Positions 46,483 to 55,229 of a stretch of DNA of 64,000 bases are shown in pieces. A program made the translations under genes and the position numbers. The stretch lies in NCBI RefSeq assembly GCF_017833295.1, contig NZ_JAFIBW010000001.1, positions 3,362,001 to 3,426,000 on the forward strand. The letters are read 5' to 3'. This DNA is from Methylobacterium sp. PvR107 (GTDB lineage Bacteria > Pseudomonadota > Alphaproteobacteria > Rhizobiales > Beijerinckiaceae). Under the pieces are notes generated by a model. That model searched no databases and had not been told where the DNA came from. It was given only the letters and a program-made list of their open reading frames with translations. Every line of letters starts with the position of its first letter. Position 1 is the stretch's first letter.

Positions 46483-47063
46483 ACGCCCGTCACCTCTGCC
46501 TGCTCGCGGCGCTGCAGGGCGCACTCCTCGGCGCAATCCTGCCGGCCTCCGCCGCCGAATGGGCGGTCGATCCGGCCAAGAGTGCCATCCGGTTCTCCGG
46601 CGTGCAGGTCGGCGTCCCGTTCACCGGGCGGTTCGAGCGGTTCAAGGCCGATGTGGATTTCGACCCCGCCAAGCCCGAGGCCGGGCACGCGCTCGTGCTG
46701 GTCGACCTCGCCAGCGCGCGGACCGGGGACGTCCAGCGCGACGAGGCCCTGCCGCAGAAGGACTGGTTCGACGTCAGGGCGGCGAGCGAGGCCCGTTTCG
46801 AGGCGACCCGCTTCGTCGACAAGGGGCAGGGCGACTACGCGGCGATCGGCACCCTAACGATCCGCGGCACGAGCCGGCCGGTGACGCTGCCGTTCCACAT
46901 GACGCTCGACGGCGGCGCGGCGCACGCCACCGGGCGCGTCGGCCTCGTCCGCACCGAGTTCGGCGTCGGGCAGGGGGCCTGGGCCTCGGGCCAGTGGGTG
47001 GCCCTCGACGTCGGCGTCGAGGTCGACCTCGTCGCGGCGGCGCGGCCGGCGACCGGCCACTGA
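46479..47063 (+). CDS. YceI-family periplasmic protein (second copy)
   Basis: 194 residues with a Sec signal ending ASAAE near residue 25. 'WAVDPAKSAIRFSGVQVGVP', 'GTLTIRGTSRPVTLPFHMTL' and 'LVRTEFGVGQGAW' are YceI blocks. It diverges clearly from the first copy, so this is an old duplication rather than recent. It is third in the YceI-b561-YceI operon. Confidence 0.9.
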   Translation: MNARHLCLLAALQGALLGAILPASAAEWAVDPAKSAIRFSGVQVGVPFTGRFERFKADVDFDPAKPEAGHALVLVDLASARTGDVQRDEALPQKDWFDVRAASEARFEATRFVDKGQGDYAAIGTLTIRGTSRPVTLPFHMTLDGGAAHATGRVGLVRTEFGVGQGAWASGQWVALDVGVEVDLVAAARPATGH

Positions 47064-47072
47064 TCCCGGCCC

Positions 47073-47148
47073 CGTCATCGCGAGCGCAGCGAAGCGCGAC
47101 CTCCGAGAACCCGGCGCTGCTGGATTGCTTCGCCGCGCGCGCATCGAC
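47073..47148. repeat. REP-like dispersed element, family 2, copy B
   Basis: CGTCATCGCGAGCGCAGCGAAGCGCGACC ... CTGGATTGCTTCGCCGCGCGC: outer parts are imperfect inverted repeats. It sits between the convergent YceI and GNAT genes. Confidence 0.55.
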
Positions 47149-47198
47149 GGCGGCCATGCGTCGAGGCGGGCCGTCGGCGGCCGCCCGGTCCCGGCCCG

Positions 47199-47777
47199 CT
47201 ACCCCGGCCGGTCCTCCGACCCGGTGCCCAGCGCCCGCTGGACCATGACGCTGTCCGACCAGTGGCCGTACTTGAAGCCCACCGCCCGCAGGTAGCCGAC
47301 CCGCTCGAACCCGCAGGCCTCGTGGAGCCGCAGGGAGGCCGCGTTCTCGGCGTCGATGTAGCCGATCATCTGGCGGTAGCCGCCCGCCGCGCAGGCCTCG
47401 ATCAGGGCCGGCAGCAGCCGCCGGCCGATCCCGGCATGGAGGTGGTCGGGATGCACGTAGATCGAGTGCTTCAGCGTGTAGCGGTAGGCCGGCCGCTTCC
47501 GGAACGGCACCGCGTAGGCGTAGCCCGCCACCGCGCCGTCCCGGTCGGCGACGAGGTGCGGCAGGCGCTTCTTGCGCATGGTCTTGCGCCGCCGCTTCAG
47601 GTCGTCGGGGAGCAGCCGGTCCTCCTCGGCGACGCTGACATCGGTCACGCCCTTGCCGATATGGTGCTCGTAGATCGCCACCATCGCCTCGACATCGGCG
47701 TCCGACGAGGGGCGGATGACGATGTCGGGGCAGGACCGGGCCGGGAGCGGGCCGGGCGTCTCGACCTCGATCTCCAT
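47199..47777 (-). CDS. GNAT-family N-acetyltransferase (PAT-like)
   Basis: 192 residues. Acetyl-CoA site 'LHAGIGRRLLPALIEACAAGG' (Q/RxxGxG/A form) near 125-145 and 'ENAASLRLHEACGFERVGYL' near the C-terminus fit phosphinothricin-type acetyltransferases. The N-terminus 'IVIRPSSDADVEAMVAIYEHH' is typical. Its ATG overlaps the decarboxylase stop by one base, so it is translationally coupled. Acetylation of the decarboxylase product (an amine such as agmatine or putrescine) is a fair inference, not proven. Confidence 0.88.
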   Translation of the reverse strand: MEIEVETPGPLPARSCPDIVIRPSSDADVEAMVAIYEHHIGKGVTDVSVAEEDRLLPDDLKRRRKTMRKKRLPHLVADRDGAVAGYAYAVPFRKRPAYRYTLKHSIYVHPDHLHAGIGRRLLPALIEACAAGGYRQMIGYIDAENAASLRLHEACGFERVGYLRAVGFKYGHWSDSVMVQRALGTGSEDRPG

Positions 47778-50122
47778 CAGGCCCCCTCGCGCACGACATA
47801 GGTGTGAAAGCGGATCCGCCCGTCCGGATCGACCTCGCGGTAGACGCCCTGGATCTCGGCCTCGAAGCCCGGGAACAGGTTGGCGGAGGCCTCGAACATC
47901 TTGAAATAGTCGAGCATCGGCTTCGCCCTATCGTCCAGGCGCTCACCCGGCAGCACCGTGCCGATGCCCGGGGGGTAGACCAGCATCAGCGTGGTGGCGA
48001 TCCGGCCCTCCGCTTCCGCGATCGGCACGTAGTCGACCTTGTTGCGGGTCAGCATCTGGGCGGCGCGCTTGGGCGGCATCACCATCTCGGGCAGGTGCTC
48101 GGGGGCGAATTGCCGCCGCTGCAGCGTGGAGGTGCCGGCCTCCCGATGGAAGGCGTGGAACTCGCCGCAGAGGTCGCGCAGGCGCACGCCGCGGTAGCGG
48201 TTCGGCCGGCGATTGACGAATTCCGGCATGGCCTCCTCCAGCAGGACGTTGTCGTCGTGGTGCCGCTTGAAGGCGACGAGGCCCGAGATCAGCGTGCCGG
48301 CCTTCGAGGATTCGACCCCCGGGGTCAGCAGGAAGAGCAGCGAGTTCAGGTCGTTCTTCTCGGCGACGATCCGGTTCTCACGCAGGTATTGCGCCACGAT
48401 CGGCGCCGGCACGCCGTGCTGGGCGTAGGCGCCGGTGTGCCGGTCGAAGCCGGGGGTCAGCACGGTGAGCTTGTTCGGGTCGGTGATCGCGTAGCCCGGC
48501 GCCACGTGGGTGAAGCCGTGCCAGCGCGCGCCGGGCTTCAGCTCCCAGTGGCGCGGCGTGGCCGCGAGCTCGTCGGTCGGCACGCTCTCCCACGGCACCT
48601 CGGCGCCGTCGGCGTTCACCGTCACGTCCGGCACGAACGGGTCGAAGAACCAGCGCCGCGCCGGGTCGCGCTCGTTCTCCTCGAACTCGCGCCGGATCGC
48701 CCGCACCTTCTTGCGCCACTCGATCCCGAGCCGGATCGTGTCGTCCCACAGGATCATGCCCGAGCGCCCCTTCATCATCTGGGCGCCGACATCGAGCGAG
48801 GCGAAGAGCGGGTAGAACGGCGAGGTCGAGGCGTGGACCAGGAAGCTCTCGTTGAGCCGCTTGTGCTCGACCCGCCGGGTCTGGCCGCGGATGTGCCCGT
48901 CCCGGGTGTGGATCTGCGAGGCCTGGGAGAAGCTCGCGAGCTGCTTGTGGGTCGATTGCGTGGCGACGATGCCGGGCGAGGTCTCGTCGAGCCCGGTCAG
49001 GCCCATGGCGAAGCGGCGGGCGTAGAGCGGGTGGAACTTCATGAAGCCCGCCCAGGCCTCGTCGAACAGGATGTAGTCGCAGAGGTGGCCGATCTTCTCC
49101 AGGATCTCCTGGGCGTCGTAGATCGTGCCGTCGTAGGTGCATTGCTCGATCACCGCGACGCGGAACGGCCGCTCCCGGCGCCACGCCTCCGGATCGGTCA
49201 CCAGCGGGTTGCGGCGGATTTTTTCGCGAATCCGCGTCTCGTCCAGGGCCTCGTGGAAGATCGGGCCGATCAGCCCGTAGGCGTTGCGGTCCGTCTCCAG
49301 AAAAATCGGGATGCCGCCGCCGAGGAACAGGGCGCCGTGATGGGCCGCCTTGTGGTTGTTGCGGTCGAACAGGACCAGGTCGTCCTCGGCCACCAGGGAG
49401 GACAGGACGATCTTGTTGGAGGCCGAGGTGCCGTTGAGGACGAAGTAGGTCTTCTCCGCGCCGAAGATCTTGGCGGCCTCCTTCTGGGCCTTCAGCGCCG
49501 GGCCCTCGTGGGTCAGCAGGTCGCCGAGGTCGAGGACCGAATTGTCGAGGTCGTCCCGGAAGATCGCCTCGCCCAGGTGCTCGACGAAGATCCGGCCGAT
49601 CGGCGAGCGGTTGTAGAAGATGCCGCCGTTGTGGCCCGGGCAGGTCCAGAGCTGGTTGCCCTTCTCGGCGTAGTCGACGAGCGCGCCGAAGAACGGCGTC
49701 TTGAGGGTCTCGGCGTATTGCGTGACCCGGCTGACGAGGCCGCGGGCGATGTATTCCGGCGTCTCCTCGGCGAGGAAGATGTAGCCGTCGATGAAGTCGA
49801 GGAGCTCGACCGGGATGTCCTCCAGCCGCTTGCGGCGGACCATGATGACGATCGGCATCTCCAGGCCGCGCCGACGCATCATGTCGATGAGGGCGGCGCC
49901 CTTGCCGTCGAGGCCGCGCTTGCCCCAATCGACCACGAGGCAGCCGACCGCCGCGTCGGTCTGCACGGCGATGGCGGCGTCCTCGACGCGTCGGGCGCGC
50001 ACCACCTCGAAGCCGCGCTGCTCCACGGCCGCCACGATCTGGTTGAGGCGCGCGCCCTCCAGATCGTCCGGATCGAAGGCCGGGGCGCACATCAGGACCG
50101 TGAAGCGGCGGTGGAAGTCCAT
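47777..50122 (-). CDS. Orn/Lys/Arg decarboxylase (PLP-dependent, biodegradative type)
   Basis: 781 residues from the ATG at 50122. Domains: receiver-like wing (about 10-135), PLP-binding major domain (about 140-600) and C-terminal domain. Schiff-base Lys393 is in 'ATQSTHKQLASFSQASQ', the cofactor Asp in 'YILFDEAWAGF' (Asp354) and 'CPGHNGG' near 161. The family makes cadaverine, putrescine or agmatine and consumes protons, aiding acid resistance and polyamine supply. Arginine is a guess from length and overall likeness; lysine or ornithine are possible. Confidence 0.9.
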   Translation of the reverse strand: MDFHRRFTVLMCAPAFDPDDLEGARLNQIVAAVEQRGFEVVRARRVEDAAIAVQTDAAVGCLVVDWGKRGLDGKGAALIDMMRRRGLEMPIVIMVRRKRLEDIPVELLDFIDGYIFLAEETPEYIARGLVSRVTQYAETLKTPFFGALVDYAEKGNQLWTCPGHNGGIFYNRSPIGRIFVEHLGEAIFRDDLDNSVLDLGDLLTHEGPALKAQKEAAKIFGAEKTYFVLNGTSASNKIVLSSLVAEDDLVLFDRNNHKAAHHGALFLGGGIPIFLETDRNAYGLIGPIFHEALDETRIREKIRRNPLVTDPEAWRRERPFRVAVIEQCTYDGTIYDAQEILEKIGHLCDYILFDEAWAGFMKFHPLYARRFAMGLTGLDETSPGIVATQSTHKQLASFSQASQIHTRDGHIRGQTRRVEHKRLNESFLVHASTSPFYPLFASLDVGAQMMKGRSGMILWDDTIRLGIEWRKKVRAIRREFEENERDPARRWFFDPFVPDVTVNADGAEVPWESVPTDELAATPRHWELKPGARWHGFTHVAPGYAITDPNKLTVLTPGFDRHTGAYAQHGVPAPIVAQYLRENRIVAEKNDLNSLLFLLTPGVESSKAGTLISGLVAFKRHHDDNVLLEEAMPEFVNRRPNRYRGVRLRDLCGEFHAFHREAGTSTLQRRQFAPEHLPEMVMPPKRAAQMLTRNKVDYVPIAEAEGRIATTLMLVYPPGIGTVLPGERLDDRAKPMLDYFKMFEASANLFPGFEAEIQGVYREVDPDGRIRFHTYVVREGA

Positions 50123-50256
50123 GGAGCCCTCTCTGGCCTCGAATGCAGCGCGTGGCTTTCCGGCCCGTCTGCGACGATTGCATGACACGCGTCCGTGGTG
50201 GCGGCCGATCCGGGACGAAAGGTCGTGATCCGGGTGAGCGCGGCTTCTCCGTGCGT

Positions 50257-50276
50257 CTCCCCCCTCTGCGGGGGAG
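50257..50276. repeat. C/G-tract hairpin
   Basis: CTCCCCCC, then CTCTGC loop, then GGGGGAG: a strong GC-only hairpin between pxpA and the decarboxylase gene, without a T-run. This sequence type recurs between genes in many high-GC alphaproteobacteria. Confidence 0.45.
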
Positions 50277-50330
50277 GGAGGGCGCGTGGGAGATCTGGAC
50301 CGCCGTAGCCGGATCTGTGTCGCCCCGCCT

Positions 50331-51104
50331 TCAGGCGCCGATCACTTCGGCCATGGGCCGGAGCGCGATGCCCTGCGCGGCGAGGCCGTCGCGCAGCCGC
50401 GCGGCCATCGCCACGGCGCCCGGCGTGTCGCCGTGGACGCAGACGCTGTCGATCCGGGTCGGGATCCGCCCTCCGGACATGCAGGAAATCGCCCCGTCGC
50501 CGAGCATCCGCACGACCCGCTCGGCCACCGCGTCGGGCGCGTGCAGCACCGCCCCGGGCAGCTTGCGCGAGACGAGGTTGCCGTTCTCCGCGTAGGCCCG
50601 GTCGGCGTAGACCTCGCGGACGAGGGGCAGGCCGAGCCGCTCCCCGGCGCGCTCGGTCTCCAGGCCGGGCATCACCACGAAGATCAGGTCGCGGTCGAGG
50701 GTGCGGATCGCCCGGGCCACCGCCAGGGCGAGATCCGCGTCCTCGTTGGCGATGTTGCCGAGCGCCCCGTGGGTCTTCACGTGCCGCACCGGGCAGCCCG
50801 CGTCCTGCGCCAGCGCGAGCAGGGCGCCGACTTGGTAGAGCACGGCCTTCTCGACATCCGCCGGCCGCTCGCCGTGGATCGGGCGCCGGCCGAAGCCCCA
50901 GAGATCGAGGAAGCCCGGATGGGCGCCGGCCTGGACGCCGTTCGCGGCGGCAAGCCGCAGGGTCTCGTGCATGACGAGCGGGTCGCCGGCGTGGAAGCCG
51001 CAGGCGATGTTGGCCGAGGTGGCGATGGTCAGCATCCCGGCATCGTCGCCCAGGCGGTAGATGCCGAAGCCCTCGCCCATGTCGCAGTTCAGGTCGACGA
51101 TCAT
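50331..51104 (-). CDS. pxpA: 5-oxoprolinase subunit PxpA (LamB/YcsF family)
   Basis: 257 residues starting MIVDLNCDMGEGFG, a family hallmark, with 'GAHPGFLDLWGFGRR', 'HVKTHGALGN' and 'VRMLGDGAI'. PxpA with PxpB and PxpC opens 5-oxoproline to glutamate using ATP. PxpB/PxpC are not next to it here. The ATG at 51104 gives the family N-terminus; an ATG 48 nt upstream would not. Confidence 0.92.
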   Translation of the reverse strand: MIVDLNCDMGEGFGIYRLGDDAGMLTIATSANIACGFHAGDPLVMHETLRLAAANGVQAGAHPGFLDLWGFGRRPIHGERPADVEKAVLYQVGALLALAQDAGCPVRHVKTHGALGNIANEDADLALAVARAIRTLDRDLIFVVMPGLETERAGERLGLPLVREVYADRAYAENGNLVSRKLPGAVLHAPDAVAERVVRMLGDGAISCMSGGRIPTRIDSVCVHGDTPGAVAMAARLRDGLAAQGIALRPMAEVIGA

Positions 51105-51123
51105 CGCGGCGCTCCGGGCGGCG

Positions 51124-52104
51124 TCACAGGGCGCGCCGGTGCGGCCAGACATCCGGGTTGACCAGCCCGCCCGGCCGCCGGCCGGCGAGGACGTCGACCA
51201 CCCGGCCCGCCGCGGTCTCGGCGGTGCGGATCAGCGCCGCCTCCGTGGAGCCGCCGACATGGGGCGTCAGGATCGCCCGCGCCTGGCGGGCGAGGGGATG
51301 GTCGGCGGGCAGGGGCTCCTGCGCGAACACATCGAGCCCGGCGCCCGCGATCGTGCCGGCCTCCAGCGCCTCGATCAGGGCCGCCTCGTCGATCAGGCCG
51401 CCGCGGCTGGTGTTGATCAGGAACGCGTCCCGCTTCATCCGGGCGAGCTGCGCCCGGCCGATCAGGCCGCGTGTGTCCGGGGTCAGCGGCACGTGCAGCG
51501 AGACGATGTCGGCCTCAGCGAGGAGCGTGTCGACCGAGGCGGCCCGCAGCGCGCCGGCATTGGCGAAATCGGCGTCGGGGCGGCTCGGCCCGTAGGCCAG
51601 CACCCGCAGGCCCAGCGCGGCGCCGAGCCGCGCGGTGGCCTGCCCGATCGCCCCGAAGCCGACGAGGCCGAGCGTCAGGCCGGCGAGCTCGACGAGACGG
51701 GTGGTGAACTTGAAGCTGTCGTCGCCGGCCCGGACCGAGCGGTCGGCGCCGGGCAGGGCCTTGGCCAGGGCGAAGATCAGCGCCAGCGTCTGCTCGGCCA
51801 CCGAGACGGCGTTGGCGCCCGGCGTGTTGACCACCACGATCCCGGCCTCGGTCGCCGCCGCCTTGGCGACGTGGTCGGTGCCGGTCCCGTGGACGCCGAT
51901 CACCCGAAGGTCCGGCGCCGCCGCGATGGCGCCGGCCGGGAAGCCGGTGTTGCGGGTGATGACGGCCACGCAGCCGGCGACCTCGCGCCCCAGGGTCTCG
52001 GCGTCGGTGCCGCTGGCCGGGCGCGGTTCCAGCCCGGCCGCGCGCAGCCGGTCGAGGCCCGCCGCGTGGATCGGCTGGACGATGAGGCACGGACCGGTGA
52101 TCAC
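51124..52104 (-). CDS. D-2-hydroxyacid dehydrogenase
   Basis: 326 residues from a GTG; longer in-frame starts lack family similarity. NAD-binding Rossmann motif 'LGLVGFGAIGQATARL' near 150, catalytic Arg ('INTSRGGLIDEAAL'), Glu and His ('LTPHVGGST'). D-isomer-specific 2-hydroxyacid dehydrogenases include PGDH, glyoxylate and hydroxypyruvate reductases; the serine-cycle enzyme of methylotrophs is in this superfamily, but I cannot assign the substrate. 19 nt before pxpA, probably co-transcribed. Confidence 0.88.
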   Translation of the reverse strand: MITGPCLIVQPIHAAGLDRLRAAGLEPRPASGTDAETLGREVAGCVAVITRNTGFPAGAIAAAPDLRVIGVHGTGTDHVAKAAATEAGIVVVNTPGANAVSVAEQTLALIFALAKALPGADRSVRAGDDSFKFTTRLVELAGLTLGLVGFGAIGQATARLGAALGLRVLAYGPSRPDADFANAGALRAASVDTLLAEADIVSLHVPLTPDTRGLIGRAQLARMKRDAFLINTSRGGLIDEAALIEALEAGTIAGAGLDVFAQEPLPADHPLARQARAILTPHVGGSTEAALIRTAETAAGRVVDVLAGRRPGGLVNPDVWPHRRAL

Positions 52105-52280
52105 GGAAGGGCAGCCCCTGATGGGAAAGCGGTGGCGGAACGCAAGGCCCGCGCGGGGATCGTCTAGGCGCAGCGCGCCATCCTGACAACGGGCGGACCC
52201 GTCGGTCCTGGCCCCGCGCCGATCGCTGCCCGACGATGACCGGCGGGCTGCATCCCCGAAGGCTTCAACCGGAAACCGCG

Positions 52281-52538
52281 TCACTCCTCCGCCGCGTCCG
52301 GGATGGTCTCGCTGAACGGCACCGTCAGAACCGGCCGGCCGGCCGCGTCGACGATGTCGAACGCGCAGGCGAACCAATCCCGCACCGCGTCCGAGCGGCC
52401 GCGGCGGATCAGGTCCCGGGCCGCCTGCAGCGCATAGGCCCGCGCCGCCGCGGCGTCCGGCAGGACGCTGCCCTCCGGGTCGATCGCGATCCGGCCGGGG
52501 TCGGTCCCGTAGCGGAGGTTGAAGAAGTAGCGGCCCAT
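52281..52538 (-). CDS. DUF6894-type small protein
   Basis: 85 residues starting MGRYFFNLRYGTDPGRIAID, with 'DPEGSVLPDAAAARAYALQAARDLI' in two parts, as in DUF6894 proteins abundant in Methylobacterium. Function unknown. It is coupled to the upstream Crp/Fnr gene by a one-base overlap. Confidence 0.8.
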   Translation of the reverse strand: MGRYFFNLRYGTDPGRIAIDPEGSVLPDAAAARAYALQAARDLIRRGRSDAVRDWFACAFDIVDAAGRPVLTVPFSETIPDAAEE

Positions 52539-53251
52539 CAGGCGCCCCCGATCAGCCGCGCGTATTCCGCTTCCGCCGCCCCGTAGCTGGCATTCGCCAC
52601 CAGCCGGAGCCGCTCCCGGTCGAGGATCTGGACGCGGCCCCGCCGGCCGCGGATGCCGCCGCCGCCCTTTAGGTTCTGCAACGCCAGCGTGACGCCCGAG
52701 CGCTGCACGCCGAGCATCATCGACAGGCATTCGTGCTTGAGCGGCAGGTCGTCCCCGTCCGTACGGTCGTGGCACATCAGCAGCCAGCGCGCGAGGCGCG
52801 TCTCGAGCGTGAAGGTCGCGTTGACGTAGGCCGTGTGCCGCGCCTGCACGAGCTCGGTCTGCACGTAGCGCAGAAGCAGGCGGTGCAGGCTCGGGCTGGC
52901 TTCGGTCGCCGCCGACAGGGCCGCGGCCGGGATGCGCCACGCCGCGCCGGCGATCTGGACGAAGCACGCGCTCGCCACCCGGTCGGAGCCGAGCAGGACC
53001 GGCACGGCCCCGACCATCCCCTCCCGGCCGGTCATGCCGACCTCGGCCCGGCCCTGGCTGGCCTCGGCGGTGATCGAGGCGACGCCGCTGTCCAGGAAGT
53101 ACAGGTCCTCGACCGGCTGATGGCTCCGGATCAGAGGCTCCCCGAGCGGCAGCTCCGCGTGGCGCAGATGCGGCCGGAGCGTAGCGAAATCTTCAGCCCG
53201 CATCGCCCGCAGGAGCTGGTTGCGCGTGTCGCGCTGTGCCGTGTGGTCCAC
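52538..53251 (-). CDS. Crp/Fnr-family transcriptional regulator
   Basis: 237 residues: cyclic-nucleotide-like beta-barrel (about 20-140) and HTH (about 165-215, 'HECLSMMLGVQRSGVTLALQNL'). No FNR-type Cys cluster, so not an oxygen sensor of that type. This is the group with 'MTGREGMVGAVPVLLG', common in Hyphomicrobiales near stress genes. Divergent from the receiver gene at 53509. Confidence 0.9.
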   Translation of the reverse strand: MDHTAQRDTRNQLLRAMRAEDFATLRPHLRHAELPLGEPLIRSHQPVEDLYFLDSGVASITAEASQGRAEVGMTGREGMVGAVPVLLGSDRVASACFVQIAGAAWRIPAAALSAATEASPSLHRLLLRYVQTELVQARHTAYVNATFTLETRLARWLLMCHDRTDGDDLPLKHECLSMMLGVQRSGVTLALQNLKGGGGIRGRRGRVQILDRERLRLVANASYGAAEAEYARLIGGA

Positions 53252-53508
53252 GGATCCTCTGGAATCGGAAGGAGCGGCCTGGCGGTGTCGCCGAACCGGG
53301 CCGTAAGCGCCGAAGATAGATCGGACGCATTCGATTGAAACTAACCGACGTTATGGTTTTCCATGCTCGCCGGATTCGTGCCAGCTCAAGATTTGTTTTC
53401 GCACAGGAGGAAGATTTAAATCTACATTATTGACCGGGAATACTTGAAGGCCGGATTACAGTCGCAAAGAGCGGCGCGGCGCTGAAACCCAATCTGTCAG
53501 GGAGAGCG

Positions 53509-53889
53509 ATGGACCTCGACCCACAGCGCATCGTCCTCGTCGCCGAGCCGGATCCGATCGTCGGTCTCGATCTGGCGGATGCGCTGGAGGCGGCCGGCTA
53601 CCACGTCGTGGGGCCGTTCCGGACGGCCGCCGCGGTCGAGGCGTGGCTCGCCGGCCGGACGCCGGCCCTGGCGGTTCTCGATGTCGAGCTCGCCGGCCGG
53701 TCCAGCGCGGCGGCGGCCGAGGTGCTGCGCGGCCGGCAGATCCCCTTCGTGGTCCACACCGCCTTCGCGACCCACAAGACCCTGCCGGACGCCTTCGCGG
53801 GGGCGCCGCGCCTGTGCAAGCCCGCCTGGACGCGCGACATCGTCGAGCTGCTCGCGCAGCTGCCGCAACCCGCCGGCACGCCACGCTGA
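53509..53889 (+). CDS. Stand-alone receiver-domain response regulator
   Basis: 126 residues, a single receiver domain. Acidic pair Glu13/Asp15, phospho-acceptor Asp58 in 'LAVLDVELAG', Thr84 and Lys104 ('RLCKPAW'). Like CheY-type or PhyR-linked single-domain regulators, it can only act by protein contact or as phosphate sink. It overlaps the next small gene by one base (TGATG). A perfect AGATTTAAATCT palindrome lies at 53412-53423 upstream. Confidence 0.9.
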   Translation: MDLDPQRIVLVAEPDPIVGLDLADALEAAGYHVVGPFRTAAAVEAWLAGRTPALAVLDVELAGRSSAAAAEVLRGRQIPFVVHTAFATHKTLPDAFAGAPRLCKPAWTRDIVELLAQLPQPAGTPR

Positions 53890-54239
53890 TGCGGCCGCTC
53901 CCGGCCGCCGCCAATCCCGTCCTCGCCAAGCTCGACGGCGTCGGCCCGCTGCCGGAGGCGGACCGCGCGCCGCTGCGCGCGATCATGGCCGATTCGCGCT
54001 GGGTAGCGGTGGGCCTCGTCAGCGAGGATGGCGATCCTTTGCCGAGCACCCCGATCGATCCGGCCGACACGACCGGCCTGACCCGCGTCCCCGTCAACCG
54101 CTCGCTCCGGGACATGCGACAGGACGGTCCGATCGCGCGGCGCGAGCGCCGCCCGCGCATCCTCGACCTGCCGCGCCTGCGCGCCCGCGCCGCGTTCGAC
54201 CCGGCCTATCTGCAGCGGACCGGGCGCGACGCCGCGTAG
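53889..54239 (+). CDS. Hypothetical protein coupled to the receiver gene
   Basis: 116 residues, soluble, charged and Pro/Arg-rich, starting in the TGATG overlap with the receiver gene. 'DSRWVAVGLVSEDGDPLPS' may be a beta-hairpin; the C-terminal 45 residues are basic. No known domain. Translational coupling suggests it works with the receiver protein. Confidence 0.6.
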   Translation: MRPLPAAANPVLAKLDGVGPLPEADRAPLRAIMADSRWVAVGLVSEDGDPLPSTPIDPADTTGLTRVPVNRSLRDMRQDGPIARRERRPRILDLPRLRARAAFDPAYLQRTGRDAA

Positions 54240-54557
54240 GGAACGGGCGGCAGGCCTTCGCGGCCCGGACGATCCGGGGCCGCGCATCGGTGGTGAGGGG
54301 CCGACCGGTCGCGCTGCCGGACCGGCATTCGCTGACCGCCGCGTGGATCGCCTCGAACCCGCCCGATCCGGCCGCTGGGCTCCGAATATTGCGCAAAATG
54401 TTTTCGGATAATTTGGTATCCGAGTGCCGATCTGTCGGATCGGCCGAACGGTCCCGGCGCCAATGGCAACGAATTGGCAAGGTCTGGCCGCCATCGTGAC
54501 GCGGCGGCGGGGGCTTGCCTGGCCCGGGATCCCGGACGGCCGCGCGACACACCAGCG
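54240..54557. other. Non-coding region
   Basis: 318 nt, AT-richer in the middle (AATATTGCGCAAAATGTTTT around 54387-54406), which probably holds the promoter of the TadE-type gene. I see no repeat or gene here. Confidence 0.45.
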
Positions 54558-55229
54558 ATGTGGATCGGTCTCAAGACGGCAGCCATCATGAGCCGCGCGG
54601 CGCATGCGGAGACGGCCGGGGCGGATCGCCGCCTGGGGCCTCGCGCCCTGCTGGCCTTTTCCCGCAGCCGGGATGGCGCCTCGGCGGTGGAATTCGCGAT
54701 CGTGGCGATGCCGTTCCTGGCGCTGGTCGGAGCCACCCTGGAGGCCGGCATAACCTATTTCGCGCAGGAGATCCTGCAGCAGGCGGTGACCGATGCCGGC
54801 CGCCAGATCTACACGGGCCAGTTCCAGGGGAACAATGCCGGCGTCACCGATTCCACGACGCTGCTCAACAACTTCCGCACCGCCATGTGCTTCCCCGGCG
54901 GCAAGCCGCGGGTCACGATCTTTCCCTGCGCCAACGTGCGCATCAGCATCACGAAGGCCGCGAGCTTCGACTCGGCCGCGCCCGTACAGGCGACGGCGAC
55001 CAACCCGAAGACCGGGGTGTCGGACTGGAATGCGGGCTTCGCGTCGTACACCTGCGCCCGGGCGAGCGACGTCGTCGTCGTCCAGGCGGCGGTCGACATG
55101 CCGGTCTTCTTCCCGCTGCTCGGTGCCGCCAAGGCCACGCTGCCCAATGGGCGCCGCGTCCTCCAGGCCGCCAGCGTCTTCCAGGTCGAGCCGTTCAACT
55201 CCTCCAACGCCTGCCCCTCCAGCTCGTGA
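54558..55229 (+). CDS. TadE-type pilus assembly protein
   Basis: About 223 residues from the ATG at 54558; the ATG at 54588 is an alternative start with no clear better ribosome site. 'DGASAVEFAIVAMPFLALVG' is the TadE membrane/pseudopilin-like segment, followed by 'TYFAQEILQQAVTDAGRQIYTGQ'. TadE proteins are minor pilins of the Tad/Flp secretion system, sitting in the inner membrane. Overlaps the next gene's GTG. Confidence 0.85.
   Translation: MWIGLKTAAIMSRAAHAETAGADRRLGPRALLAFSRSRDGASAVEFAIVAMPFLALVGATLEAGITYFAQEILQQAVTDAGRQIYTGQFQGNNAGVTDSTTLLNNFRTAMCFPGGKPRVTIFPCANVRISITKAASFDSAAPVQATATNPKTGVSDWNAGFASYTCARASDVVVVQAAVDMPVFFPLLGAAKATLPNGRRVLQAASVFQVEPFNSSNACPSSS

Noticed and set aside
50257..50276. 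Terminator of pxpA
   Set aside because: A GC hairpin is present but no T-run follows on the minus strand, so I listed it as a hairpin only.
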